Of a stretch of 64,000 nucleotides of DNA, positions 25,121-35,199 are shown in pieces. Position 1 is the stretch's first letter; every line of letters begins with the position of its first letter. Location of the stretch: contig NC_080670.1 in assembly GCF_030247195.1 (NCBI RefSeq), positions 215,066,546-215,130,545 on the forward strand, given 5' to 3'. The notes beneath the pieces were generated by a model that searched no databases, had not been told where the DNA came from, and was given only the letters and a program-made list of their open reading frames with translations. A program made the translations under genes and the position numbers. Source of the DNA: Topomyia yanbarensis (Eukaryota; Arthropoda; Insecta; Diptera; Culicidae).

Positions 25121-25372
25121 TTGTGACATGGCATGACGTGACGTTATATGACGTGACATGACATGACGTGACGTGACATGACATGACATGACATGACATG
25201 ACGTGACGTGACATGACATGACGTGACATGACGTGACGTGACGTGACATGACATGACGTGACGTGACATGACGTGACATGACATGACGTGACGTGACGTG
25301 ACATGACGTGACACGACGTAACGCGACGCGACGTGACGTGACGTGACATGACGTGACATAACGTTACGCGAC
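25121..25372. repeat. pentanucleotide satellite (RTGAC)n
   Basis: About 250 bp of TGACG/TGACA five-base units, mixed irregularly (ATGAC and GTGAC) and degenerating to CGACG at the right end. Looser TGTCAT-type sequence on the opposite strand lies to the left (24785-24860 and 25050-25085). Long open frames through the block, up to 174 codons, are consequences of the 5-bp period and not genes. Confidence 0.95.
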
Positions 25373-26895
25373 AGTCCCTCAAAAATGTCGCGAATGCAAT
25401 GTGCCCACTTATCACCTGTTCCAAGATTTCAAGCCGCGTATAATACAATCGATAGAGACCAGCTATGGCATATAATGCACGAACACGGGAAGAGATGCGG
25501 CAACGTGATGGGCTCTCTTCTCTACTGCTCAATAAGAAGAGCGAGGATTGACACGGGTGGTACGAATTTCCGAAAGTTTGTTCAGCTTTTTGTCTTCGTG
25601 TTAGTGTTGGCGCCCTCAATGCGGTCACAGGTGGAACTAAAATTTTCTAACCAAACTCGAATCATGTACTACAATTCTTCTGAACATACTATTCAGTTAA
25701 ATCTAACCATTATCTCACAAAACTGTATAGTTGGTGGTAACCGAATACCTATACACAACCATGCACTGCTAGGCCCCATGCAAAACTGACTCAGACATCA
25801 CTTCGTTAAAAGTTTAATAACTTCGGATTGACTAGCAGTCTTCGACAAAGTTGTAGACAGTTATACTATCTTTCTTATTTTCATTTACAGTGATAGTACG
25901 ATACATGCAGTGCCATCTAGCGGCAAAAATGCCCACCAGTGGATTTTGTCCACGCAAACAGTCGAAAAATCCCATATAAACTTCAGGCGCGTTGCTTCAA
26001 ATTTGTAGCAAGTACTCCTGGTGGGACTAGGAATCGACTCAGGAGTGGGCCAATAGGGGTAATTTTTTGTTGTCACTCTAGTAGAGACGTACATACGACT
26101 GAAGGTTCAAGCAAAACGAATTGATCAGAAATGCATCAAAAAAAAAAATACATAAGAGCAAGAGATTTCGAAGGAAGAAACATTACGCCTTCCACCGAGT
26201 ATATCAATTGATGGAGACGATATGCTCTAGGAAGTTGATTTGTTCGTGTATTTGGACTAACTGGTGCTCATCGATAATGACATCAACAGTGACATTCAGA
26301 GACGTAACTGGTAATCGAGTTTCAGAAACCAGTAGCGTCTAGCTCAAATGCCACGTTCCCCATCTTGATTGGAGATTTGTGCCTTGCCAAGAATCGTATT
26401 GTTTATCATTTCCCTTATTGGAAAGGTTTGGGGAAGTGGTAAGGTTAGGGGTACAATAGCAGGAATTAGATTTCCAACCCCTGCACAACCCCTGTCTCAA
26501 AGAGCAAAAAAGGTTTTTTCTTAGATTGCGTCAAAACTGTTAACTTTACCAATATGGTGTCTTCGAGAAAGTTTCTTGGAATAGAACTCCCCGTCCTTCT
26601 GTCTTATTAGATTGATGATTAATCCCCCTAAAAATGAAATTTATTTTCTTCAATAATTCAGATAGGCAAATACTTCAGCACAGTAGTAGAAAAACTTGTT
26701 ACTAATATTTTAGCTGAAGACTTCAACTCTTTATCTTTTAAGCTTTTTAAGATGCGGGGCATTATTTGTGAACGGCCCCTTTATAACAGTTTTTTCATCA
26801 TAAGTCTTCTGCTAGATTTTTTCTGTTATATAAATGTTTTAGAACATTGTTTGGACTATTAAACGGCTAAAATTATAGCTCTCTGTACTCTGTAG
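25373..26895. other. unassigned, probably repeat-derived DNA
   Basis: A short open plus frame (25385-25789) has no recognised motif. Phrases such as TTCGACAAAGTTGTAGAC look like dispersed mosquito repeat sequence, but I cannot delimit an element. Confidence 0.3.
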
Positions 26896-26899
26896 GTTC

Positions 26900-28620
26900 T
26901 TCTATGTATGGAGAACCAAAAAATGAGTTACTACAGGGCAGTTGCATACCAAATGATATGTTGTTCCGTAATCGGATTCACAAAGATCACATGAATAATA
27001 CTCAGCACGCTGAATAGTAGTCATGTGATAATTGAGTTTGCAGTATGTCCAGTCAGTGCCCTGATTAGAATACTGCAGTTGCGCTTGGAAAAATGCAACA
27101 AAGTCTTCGACATTTTTGGACTCACATCCGGCAGAAAAGTCTTTGTTTGAACGCAAGTTTACAAGCTACGGCAATGATTGGCATGTTCGAATGCAGCCCA
27201 AGAGCAAATCTTGTGCTTTATCCAACTTATCGACAGTGGTAGAACCGGTTCTGGACCAACGAAGTCAGTCGCAGCGCCACCATTTCCAGTAACACCGTAA
27301 CGACCGGGTACCCATAGAAGGTAGATAGCATTGGAAATGCTAAGTTCTTCGATTTGAGTTCGACATGCGATTACTAATTTCGATTTCGAATCTGCCGAAC
27401 TAAGTGCTTTCAGGGCAGCCAGACTGTCAGAGCATAAATAGATTCTTTTGCCGCAAATTCCCTGTCGAAGTGCCAATTGTACGCTACACAGAATCTCAAA
27501 GACTTCTGCTTGGAATATGGTACAGTCTCTATCAAGCAAGTGAGACTGGTTTAATGTCATTTCACGACAGTATACACCAGCATCGGCTCGGCTCTCCAAC
27601 AAAGAACCGTCATTATAACAAACTACATAATCTTCAAGTTGTCGCTCCACCCAACCAGACAGTCATTCCTCGCGAAGAGGAATTCTTACATTGAAAGTTC
27701 TAAAAGGAAAACTACATGTGAGTGTAAGGTCACTGGGAGCAAATGTATATTCATCCCAAGTAATCATTTGGGACCACAGTCTTGTGTGGCTAGTTGAACG
27801 ATCTATTGGGTTACTGTTCCAGAGCTCAGTAACCTTAAGATGGTATGCACAAGAAAGTGCTTCTTCTTTCAGAAACACATGTAGTGGTTTTATGTTCAAG
27901 AGTGCCTCTAGAGCAGCAGTCATCGCTATCAAGACCATCCTCTGCAGATGGTTTAACTTTGATTGGATTGTCATGACTTCTCCCTTCTGCCACCAAACAA
28001 AGCACCCGTATGCCAGTATTGGTCTAACAATTGTTGTGTACTTGGGTTTGAGTCCCCAAGATTTGCCGATAGCCCGTCTATATTCGCCGAAGGTCTTGAA
28101 AGCTTTCGATGTGAGCTGTCCAATTAAATTTTGAGTCAAGAATTATCTCAACGTACTTAACTAGATCTGCGATAATAATTTCAGAGTCAAAGAGCTGCAG
28201 TGGACTAGCTCCGGTTGTAATCCTTCGTTGCGTGAAAAGCACCATTGATGTTTTATTTGGATTAACTGATAGTCCAACATGAAGACACCATTGCTTAACA
28301 AATCAAAAAGTGTGTTAATGCAAATACCAGCGATCATTATATGATAATCATCGGCGAAACCATACGTCGGAAACCCAAGCTCAGTAAGCTTCCTCAACAA
28401 GCCATCGGCGACAAGGTTCCATAGAAGTGGTGACAGAACACCGCCTTGAGGACATCCTCAGACACTCAGTTTTTTATCTCTACTTGTCTTAACAATGAGC
28501 ACAGATATCGGTTGCTAAGCATTGCGTGTATCCAGTTCGTGATATGTGATACTCCATGTAGTTTTACCTCGTGCTGCTTCTAAAATGGATTCGAAAAACA
28601 CGTTGTCAAAGTCCTAGGAA
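26900..28620 (-). pseudogene. Loa/Jockey-like LINE, ORF2 3' half
   Basis: Read on the minus strand, it starts near 28610 with RT sequence (DNVFFESIL). It continues with an active-site block YGFADDYHIM near 28330-28360, the post-RT segment RPILAYGCFVWW and LNHLQRMVLIAMTAALEALL near 27890-28030, then an RNase H-like domain at 27159-27650 (YNDGSLL, IFQAEVFEIL, LCSDSLAALKAL, LLWVPGRYGVTGN). It ends in a Cys-rich tail at 26902-27156 (YSCDLCESDYGTTYHLVCNCP). RNase H is unusually readable over 163 codons, but frameshifts separate the parts and the 5' half is missing. It abuts the copia relic at about 28.62 kb. Confidence 0.85.
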
Positions 28621-28639
28621 CTTGAATGCTTTTGTATGA

Positions 28640-29714
28640 CTAATCTAACGACGTTGAACTCTTTCAGGAACCATTAGACGACCCGCTAAAGCTGACAATC
28701 CGTCGGTCTGAACGAACAACAGCAGCAAGAGCTAGAGATGGAACCCTAGGCTACGCAGAATCGCAAGACATTCGCCTAACCTAATGACATTTGAGAGATT
28801 GTTGAACTGCCACCAGAAAGTCGAGCGCTGGGAAGTAACTGGGACTCGGACGTAAATATAAGGCGCTTCAGAGCACGGCTTGTTGCTCAATACCTCAACC
28901 AGCGTTACGTAACTGAATAAGTGAATTTAACGAAATCTTTGCACCGGATTGGATTGGAGGATGATAGTTCAACAGTACGCTGTCAAGTCAGCTTTCCTCG
29001 ACGGCAATCTTGAGGAGGAGATTCTCATTCGGCGGCATCCTGTATTTGCTGTAAAAGAAGCGGAAAGCAAGGTATGCTGTCTAAAGAAAGGTTTGTGCGA
29101 GTTGAAGCCAATTGCGCGATCCTGAAATAATCGGCTTCATGTACTTGTGTTGATGAAGTATTTCAAAGACGTTATTTACCCTTGGCTTGTGTTTGTTCTA
29201 GTTAGCGTTGACAATCTGATAATTTCGAACGACGACAGGGCTACTATAGAGTCTTTGGTAGAGACGCTGAAGAACAATTTCGTCGTCAACAGTTTAAGAG
29301 AAGTTCATTAGTATTTGGTTGTTGATGTCGAAAAGGATACAGGAGGAGCCAGCAGCAATATCTTATTGATGTCATCAAAACAACCGGCTCGGAGCATGTT
29401 AAGGTATTAATAATTCCTCTCGATACAAGATATGAAAAGATGCAACATTCCTACCAACCAACCAACCATGACTACCAATGTCTGGTTCATGTTAGTATAT
29501 AGCAGTGAATTCACGGCTAGACATATCTACGTCCGTATCTATTCTTAGTCGGAGAATAAGCTCTTGGCGAGACTGGACTGAGTTTAAGCGAGTAAAACGC
29601 TATCTAAAATGCACCGCGGCTTCGGGTGAACAAAGATGACACAGGTTTAATCGACTAGGCGATGAACGCAAATTGAATAGAGGCTTCTTGTTTCAGTACA
29701 GTGGTGGAGCGATT
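28640..29714 (+). pseudogene. Ty1/copia retrotransposon relic, left part (RT to RNase H)
   Basis: Plus-strand frames show copia-type pol segments in order: a RARLVAQYLNQRY motif (about 28875), VKSAFLDGNLEEEI and KVCCLKKGLCELK (28980-29110), DISTSVSILSRRISS and KRVKRYLKCTAAS (29520-29625), then GFLFQYSGGAI (29682-29714). At GGAI the copia frame stops abruptly and RTE sequence begins. The copia sequence resumes at 35200. Many stops and frameshifts. No LTRs identified. Confidence 0.85.
29703..29714 (+). repeat. target-site duplication, left copy (RTE insertion)
   Basis: GTGGAGCGATTT at 29703-29714 recurs at 35200-35211, immediately flanking the RTE element on both sides. Confidence 0.85.
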
Positions 29715-30303
29715 TTTCGCCGCCTCCAAGAACATGGCCATTCGTAGCACCTTCTTCCAGCACAGCCTCCCTTATCGTTACACCTGGAGATCACCGCTAC
29801 AGACGGAATCGCAAATCGACCACGTCCTGATCGATGGACGGCACTTCTCCGACATTATCGACGTCAGGACCTATCGGTGTGCTAACATCGACTCTGACCA
29901 CTACCTGGTGATGCCTAAATTGTGCCCAAAACTATCCGTCATTAATCATTTACGGTACCGGCGGCCGCCTCGGTACGGTCTGGAGCGACTGAAGCAACCA
30001 GATGTCACCACTGCATACGCACAGCACCTCGAGGCAGCGTTGCCGGACGAGGGAGAGCTCGACGTGGCCCATCTAGAGGACTGCTGGAGAACAGTAAAAG
30101 CAGCCATCAACAACGTAACTGACGACATTGTCGGGTACGAGAAACGGAGACGACGGAACGATTGGTTCGACGAGGAGTGCGGAGCGGTTTTTGGAGGAGA
30201 AGAATGCAGCGCGAGCGGTCATGCTGCAGCATGGAACCCGACAGAATGTGAAACGATACAAACAGAAACGGAGGCAGCAGACACACCTCTTCCGGGAGAA
30301 AAA
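29715..30303 (+). pseudogene. RTE-clade LINE, 5' part (endonuclease C-terminus and linker)
   Basis: One open frame from 29715 carries the end of an APE-type endonuclease: IDHVLIDGRHFSDIIDVRTY, then IDSDHYLVM (the catalytic SDH motif), then the linker RRPPRYGLERLKQPDV. After a frameshift near 30180 a neighbouring frame reads KNAARAVMLQHGTRQNVKRY and ends at FREKK. The missing residues after FREKK are found at 33435 (KKRRLEEAECEEMEL by sense), so this piece and 33435-35199 are one element interrupted by a 3.1-kb insertion. The endonuclease N-terminus is missing, as expected for 5' truncation on insertion. Confidence 0.88.
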
Positions 30304-30454
30304 AGATGGGTGGGTAATGTCTGCGACATAACCGGAGAGATGTAGAATACATAAGGAACACGTTCTTCAAATATGTTGATACTCATTAGGATTTTCGGAC
30401 AAAAGCTGATTTGGGCGAGGAATATTTCAAATTATTCTTTACAAAAATGATGGT

Positions 30455-30470
30455 GGTCCTGAAAAGGACC
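30455..30470 (-). terminator. histone mRNA 3' stem-loop 1
   Basis: On the minus strand it reads GGTCCTTTTCAGGACC: a perfect 6-bp stem with a TTTC loop, matching the metazoan replication-dependent histone stem-loop (GGYYYTTTTCARRRCC type). A purine-rich AAAGAAT lies about 15 nt downstream, where a histone downstream element would be. Its H3 body has been lost. Confidence 0.8.
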
Positions 30471-30918
30471 GGTTTTGTTGGCGTTGTTGGCCTTGGTGAG
30501 GGAGATGGCTAACGATGAAATTAATTGTTAGCATGAGGAAGTCGCGTAGTACTGGCCAATGGAAGAACAGATAATAATTGATTCCTGAAAATCAATTTTT
30601 CTTTATTCATGTAAATTATACATACTTACAAATCTAACAGAAGATTCCTGATCATATTTCTGAATCATTAGTGCGAACATTGTGTAATTTGGTTAAGTAC
30701 AATGAAAGTTACAAACTTTCCAAACTCGACCTTCTGTTCATTCAGAAATATTGAAATGGGGTGTCGTGGTCACAATAAAAAAAGATGGGTGGGTAATGTC
30801 TGTCACAGAACCGGAGCGTCGTGATTTCAATTCGAGACGTTAATTTAAATCTAATAATATTCAACAGAATCACGTTTGAATGGGAAATTTTCAAATAATT
30901 CTCTATGGTAATAATGGT

Positions 30919-30934
30919 GGTTCTGAAAAGAACC
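30919..30934 (-). terminator. histone mRNA 3' stem-loop 2
   Basis: The minus strand reads GGTTCTTTTCAGAACC, a perfect 6-bp stem. It lies about 30-50 nt downstream of the H3 remnant at 30966-31137. About 75 bp around it repeat the surroundings of stem-loop 1. Confidence 0.85.
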
Positions 30935-30965
30935 TTTGGTATCGGCGTTTGTGTTGATGGTGATG

Positions 30966-31137
30966 CGCTGGATCGTTGGATATTTTTGGCATGATAGTTA
31001 CGTGCCTGGCGAACTGTTTTGTAGCCTCGAACAAAACGACAAGACTGGCTTCTTCGGGTACCATTACGGCTGAACTTTATAAGCTTAGCTCGACTTTAAA
31101 ATCCTGCACAATCTCACGAATCAGACACTGGTAGGGC
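30966..31137 (-). pseudogene. histone H3 pseudogene A (C-terminal half)
   Basis: The minus frame reads CLIREIVQDFKVELSL, then a stop, then SSAVMVPEEAS, LVVLFEAT and HVTIMPK. This follows the H3 histone-fold order (helix alpha1 end to alpha3: [41 protein letters not shown]). There is an in-frame stop, some residues are lost around LVGLF, and the N-terminal tail is absent. It is followed at normal histone spacing by stem-loop 2. It is dead as a histone gene but clearly derived from a replication-dependent H3. Confidence 0.85.
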
Positions 31138-31464
31138 CATTTTGTTTGCTACTAGCACGGAGCTGCACAAAAAATCATTTAATGCAGTTAGTTCACGGGG
31201 GCTGCCAAAAAGCTTGAATAGAAGCATGCGACTTCAACGTTTCTCTTAAACACATGCAACAACACATTCGTTTTGGTAATACTGATAATAACAGTAGAAA
31301 GGAATGGAAAAGCAGTGCACGAAACGAGCGAGAGGATAATTTAAATTTTTGTTCCGTGTGCAAGCTACTTCTTTCCACCCAACGTATTATGTTGCTTGTT
31401 GAAAATTTGCTACACACCTTAAAATAAAAGTTTCAGTTTAACTCTCACTAGAACACAATTGATT

Positions 31465-31480
31465 GGTCCTGAAAAGAACC
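31465..31480 (-). terminator. histone mRNA 3' stem-loop 3
   Basis: The minus strand reads GGTTCTTTTCAGGACC: a 6-bp stem with one T-G wobble and the canonical TTTC loop. It sits downstream of H3 pseudogene B. Confidence 0.8.
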
Positions 31481-31482
31481 GT

Positions 31483-31810
31483 TGCTTTTATTGTAATTTA
31501 CGCCCACTCCCACAAACCGACCAAGTAGGCATCAGTGGCTTCATTACGGCTGAGTTTTGTAAGCGTAGCTCGACTTTGAAGTAATACACAACCTTACGAA
31601 CCAGACGCTGGAATGTTAGCCAGCGGATTAGTTGCTCCGTTGCCCTTTAGTTGGGGCGAAATACTAGCATGGCGACAGTTCCTGATCGGTAGTTGGTTGC
31701 GATGGGCCACCAGTAGCTGGGGCACTTTTGCGGACCGTCATCATCGCCAACTGCTTTCCTCCGGTGGACTGGCTGCTTGCTAGTGCTTGAACGAATACGA
31801 ATGATGAGAA
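31483..31810 (-). pseudogene. histone H3 pseudogene B
   Basis: The minus strand retains an H3 tail segment (QPVHRRKAV and KSAPATGG in different frames, 31700-31800). Then come an RSGTVA...TEQLIRWLTFQRLVRK stretch (31590-31690) and VELRLQNSAVM, YLVG-like sequence (31510-31580). These match H3 residues from the tail through alpha2 (KSAPATGG, RPGTVAL, STELLIRKLPFQRLVRE). Frameshifts and a stop are present. It is preceded by an AT-rich TATA-like sequence near 31825-31838 and followed by stem-loop 3. Confidence 0.82.
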
Positions 31811-31819
31811 AAACCGACC

Positions 31820-31910
31820 GACCAATATTCATATATGAAAACACGAGAAAGCACTACTATCGCTCTCCCGCTCGTTTTCGTGCCATTCCTGTGCCTTTCC
31901 TTTCCGTTCG
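31820..31910 (-). promoter_or_regulatory. TATA-type histone promoter relic, unit B
   Basis: Upstream of pseudogene B the minus strand has TCATATATGAATA, preceded by GAGCGGGAGAGCGATAGTAGTGC. The same arrangement stands before pseudogene C, so promoter and gene body were duplicated together. Confidence 0.5.
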
Positions 31911-32533
31911 GTTACCAATACTAGCATAACCAAAACGAATATTCTGTCTTTCCATCGCCTTCAATCTAGTGGCCAGTGCTAGCAAACTTGCATGTTCAGT
32001 TTTTCAATAACAACATTCCAACAATATTTTCAAAGAATGTTGCAGATTTGAAAAGAAGGAAGGAGAAGATTTTCACAAATTTAAATTCTTTTGTTTTATT
32101 TGTTAGCGCTGATAAAGGCTATTTAGTTTGCTACTAGCAAGGAGCTGCACAAACAAATCGATTTATGCAGTTAATCAACGGAGGCTGCCAAAAAGTTCGA
32201 ATAAAAGCATGTGACTAGTGTACTTTGCATGTTCTATATTTTATCAATACTAGAGAGGATCAATAAAATAATTCAAATTGTTATAGCGACATGCAATTGT
32301 GGCAACACTGGCCATGAGATGGTGGGGGAACACGCACATTCGTTTTAGTTATGATGGTAGTAGCAGCAGAAAGGAATGGAAAAGCAGTGCACGAAAACGA
32401 GCGAGAGAAGATAATTTAAATTCTCTTTCTTTCTTTCCACACATCGTATTTCTTATATTGCTTTCTGAAAATTATTTGTTATACACCATAAAATGTAAAT
32501 TTCAGTTTAACTCTTATTAGAACACAATTAATT

Positions 32534-32549
32534 GGTCCTGTAAAGAACC
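32534..32549 (-). terminator. histone mRNA 3' stem-loop 4 (variant loop)
   Basis: The minus strand reads GGTTCTTTACAGGACC. The stem is as in stem-loop 3, but the loop is TTAC instead of TTTC, a change expected to weaken stem-loop-binding-protein recognition. It lies about 30 nt after the relic of the H3 C-terminus. Confidence 0.75.
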
Positions 32550-32577
32550 GTTTATTGTTTTATTGCGGGAGCATAAT

Positions 32578-32925
32578 TCAGACGCACTCCCCGCGGACAC
32601 GGTGAGCTAGAAAGCACTATTTTGCATTCTCGAACAAACCGACCAAGTAGGCATCGTTGGCTTCTCGGGGCATCATTACGACTGAGCTTTGTAAGCGTAG
32701 CTCGACTTTGCAGTCCTGCACAATCTCACGACCCAGACGCTGGAACGATAGCCTACTCTGTTGCCCTTTAGTTGGGGCGAAATTCTTGCAGGGCGACAGT
32801 TCCGATGAGTCACCAGTAGCTGGGGCACTTTTTCCGTCCGTCGCTATTGCCAACTGCTTTCCTTCGGTGGACTGGCTGCTTGCTAGTGCTTGAACGAATA
32901 CGAATGATGAGAAAAACCGACCGAC
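32578..32925 (-). pseudogene. histone H3 pseudogene C, mostly open but internally deleted
   Basis: The minus strand is open for over 90 codons with H3 landmarks in order: [57 protein letters not shown] stop follows (FENAK*), and after it LAHRVRGECV*, matching the H3 end LARRIRGERA. About 19 residues around the VTIMPKD segment are deleted, the ATG and first tail residues are missing, and the region between the tail and alpha1 is scrambled. It cannot make a normal H3, although the uninterrupted frame is notable. An intact promoter-like region lies upstream. Confidence 0.85.
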
Positions 32926-33000
32926 AGATATTTATATAATCGCGCTAATATGCACTACTATCGCTTTCTCGCTCGTTCTCGTGCCGTGCATGAGCCTTTC
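32926..33000 (-). promoter_or_regulatory. TATA-type histone promoter relic, unit C
   Basis: The minus strand has ATTATATAAATATC at 32926-32940, preceded by GAACGAGCGAGAAAGCGATAGTAGTGC-type sequence at about 32952-32980 (longest shared block under 20 nt). Unit B has the same order. Inverted look-alikes of the upstream block (GCAGTGCACGAAACGAGCG) occur on the plus strand at about 31311 and 32382, which would suit a once-divergent histone pair. Confidence 0.5.
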
Positions 33001-33434
33001 CTTTCCGTCCGGCTTCTAATGGCCTAACCAAAGGAATATGCCGTCTTTCCCCCACCAAGTGCTCTCGTCAAGCAACCCAATGCGAATAACCATACGAACA
33101 AACATGTAATGGACCTATATATAAACTTTTCATTATTTTATTGTTCGGTTGGTCTACCATAACGACGGCTCTGTGCGGGATGGGCTGAAAATTTTCACTT
33201 TTCCGAGTCGTTTTCGAAAGATTTTTCAAAACACATTTTTTTTGTTATTAGTACATGTTATACATACTTCAAATTTTAATACAGCATAGAGGAACATATT
33301 TGCAACAAATTGGTCTAAAAATCAAATCATTCTGTTAAGTATGATAAAAGTTATTAACGTTCAAAATCTGACGCGGCGCCGCAGCCGATATTTTGAAACG
33401 GGACCCCTATATTGAAACCTTAAATGTATTCTAC

Positions 33435-35199
33435 ATTAAAAACGCCGCCTGGAAGAAGCGGAGTGCGAGGAAATGGAACTGCTGTACCGTTCTCAAGATA
33501 CACGGAAGTTCTACCAGAAGCTCAACGCATCCCGCAAAGGCTTCGTGCCGCAAGCCGAAATATGTAGGGATAAGGACGGGAGCCTGCTGACGGACAACCG
33601 TGAGGTGATCGAAAGGTGGAAGCAGCACTTCGACGAGCACCTGAATGATGACCAAGGCAACGAAGGATTTGACTACGTCAGTGCAGTTGAGGACGGGAAT
33701 GAACCAACTCCCACGTTGAGGGAAGTTAAGGATGCCATCCAACAGCTCAAGAACAACAAAGCAGCTGGCAAAGATGGTATCGCAACAGAACTCATCAAGT
33801 TGGACCCGGAAAAGTTGGCCACTTGTCTGCACCGGTTAGTAGTCAGGATCTGGGAAACCGAACAGCTACCGGAGGAGTGGAAAGAAGAGGTGATTTTCCC
33901 CATTCACAAGAAAGGCGACCATTTGGAGTGTGAGAACTTCCGAGCGATCACCATTTTGAATGCCGCCCACAAAGTGCTATCCCAGATCATCTTCCGTCGT
34001 CTATCGCCTAAAGTAAATGAGTCCGTGGGAAGTTCTCAAGTCGGCTTCATCGATGGCCGGTCGACAACGGACCAGATCTTCACCGTACGGCAAATCCTCC
34101 AGAAACGCCGTGAATACCAGGTCATCATCTGTCCAACGACTTCAAGGCGGCATACGACAGTATCGACCACGTAGAGCTATGGAAAATCATGGACGAAAAC
34201 AGCTTTCCCTTGAAACTGACTCGACTGATCAAAGCCACGTTGGACGGTGTACAAAACAGCGTAAGGATTTCGGGTGAACTTTCCAGCCCATTCGAATCTC
34301 GACGGGGACTGAGACAAGGTGATGGACGCTCGTGTCTACTATTCAACATCGCTCTGGAAGGTGTGATGCGACGAGCCGGGCTCAACAGCCGGGGCGCGAT
34401 CTTCACGAAGTCCGGCCAATTTGTATTCTTCGCGGACGACATGGACACTATCGCCCGAGCATTTAGAACGGTCTGAAACGCGAAACAGCGAAGGTCGGAC
34501 TGGTGGTAAATGCGTCCAAAACAAAGTATATGCTGGTAGGCGGAACCTAAAACGACATGATCCGGCTAGGAAACAGCGATTTTGTCTACCTAGTATCCTT
34601 ATTAACGGCTGACAATAACGTGAGCCGTGAAATCCGAAGACGCATGATCAGTGGAAGTCGGACCTACTATGGACTCCAGAAGAAACTGCGGTCAAGAAAG
34701 ATTCACCCCCGCACCAAATGCACCATGTACAAAACGCTTATAAGACCGGTGGTTCTCTACGGGCACGAGACTTGGACCATGCTCGAGGAGGACCTGCAAG
34801 CGCTAGGAGTTTTCAAGCGGGAGCGGGTGCTAAGGACGATCTTCGGCAGTGTGCAGGAGAACGGTGTGTGGCGGCGAAGGATGAACCACGAGCTCGCTGC
34901 ACTCTATGGCAAGCCCAGTATCCAAAAGGTGGCCAAAGCTGGAAGGATACGGTGGGCAGGGCATGTTACAAGAATGCCGGACAACAATCATGCAGTGATG
35001 GTGTTCGCTAATGATCCGGTTGGTACAAGAAGGCGAGGAGCGCAGAGAGCACGATGGGCGGACCAGGTGGAACGTGATTTGGCGAGTGTTGGGCGTAACC
35101 GACGATGGAGAGCTGCAGCTACAAATCGAGTATTGTGGAGGCAAATTGTTGATTCAGTGTTATCAGGAAAATGATATTGAACTAAATAAATGAATGAAT
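33435..35199 (+). pseudogene. RTE-clade LINE, 3' part (RT, thumb and tail)
   Basis: It continues the piece ending at 30303. The first frame (33473-34120) reads the RT N-terminal region including NNKAAGKDGIATELIK and RAITILNAAHKVLSQIIFRR. After a frameshift near 34125, 34189-34476 carries GLRQGDGRSCLLFNIALEG and the active site FADDMD at about 34431-34448. A further frame (34557-35174) has YYGLQKKLRSRKIHPRTK, VVLYGHETWTM, RIRWAGHVTRM and a stop at 35172-35174. The 3' end is a short repeat tail AAATAAATGAATGAATG, usual for RTE elements, followed directly by the duplicated target site. At least two frameshifts make it inactive, but it is the best-preserved LINE here. Confidence 0.9.

Larger units (their letters stand above)
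30304..33434. mobile_element. 3.1-kb insertion holding a tandem array of decayed histone H3 units
   Basis: The block sits inside the RTE linker, bordered on both sides by oligo-A (GAAAAAA on the left, TTAAAAACG on the right), so any target duplication is ambiguous A5-6. Near the ends there is a mirrored motif: ATGTAGAATACATAAGG at about 30340 and, on the other strand at the right end, ATGTAGAATACATTTAAGG. Inside are three H3 pseudogenes and four histone 3' stem-loops, all on the minus strand. Repeat periods are about 0.46-0.48 kb on the left (the GATGGGTGGGTAATGTCTG motif at 30304 and 30785) and 1.07 kb between the two right-hand units (stem-loops at 31465 and 32534). I do not recognise a described element of this type. 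Confidence 0.75.

Noticed and set aside
25058..25628. Frames of 71-174 codons with Ser-Arg-His-Val-Thr repeats
   Set aside because: Consequence of the RTGAC satellite, with no independent coding signal.
30304..33434. Processed (retrotransposed) histone pseudogenes
   Set aside because: Promoter relics upstream and stem-loops plus flanking DNA downstream are retained and co-duplicated, and there is no poly(A) tail. This is DNA-level duplication.
30304..33434. A functional centromeric or variant H3 gene
   Set aside because: All copies lack a start codon, have deletions or stops, and miss core-fold segments.
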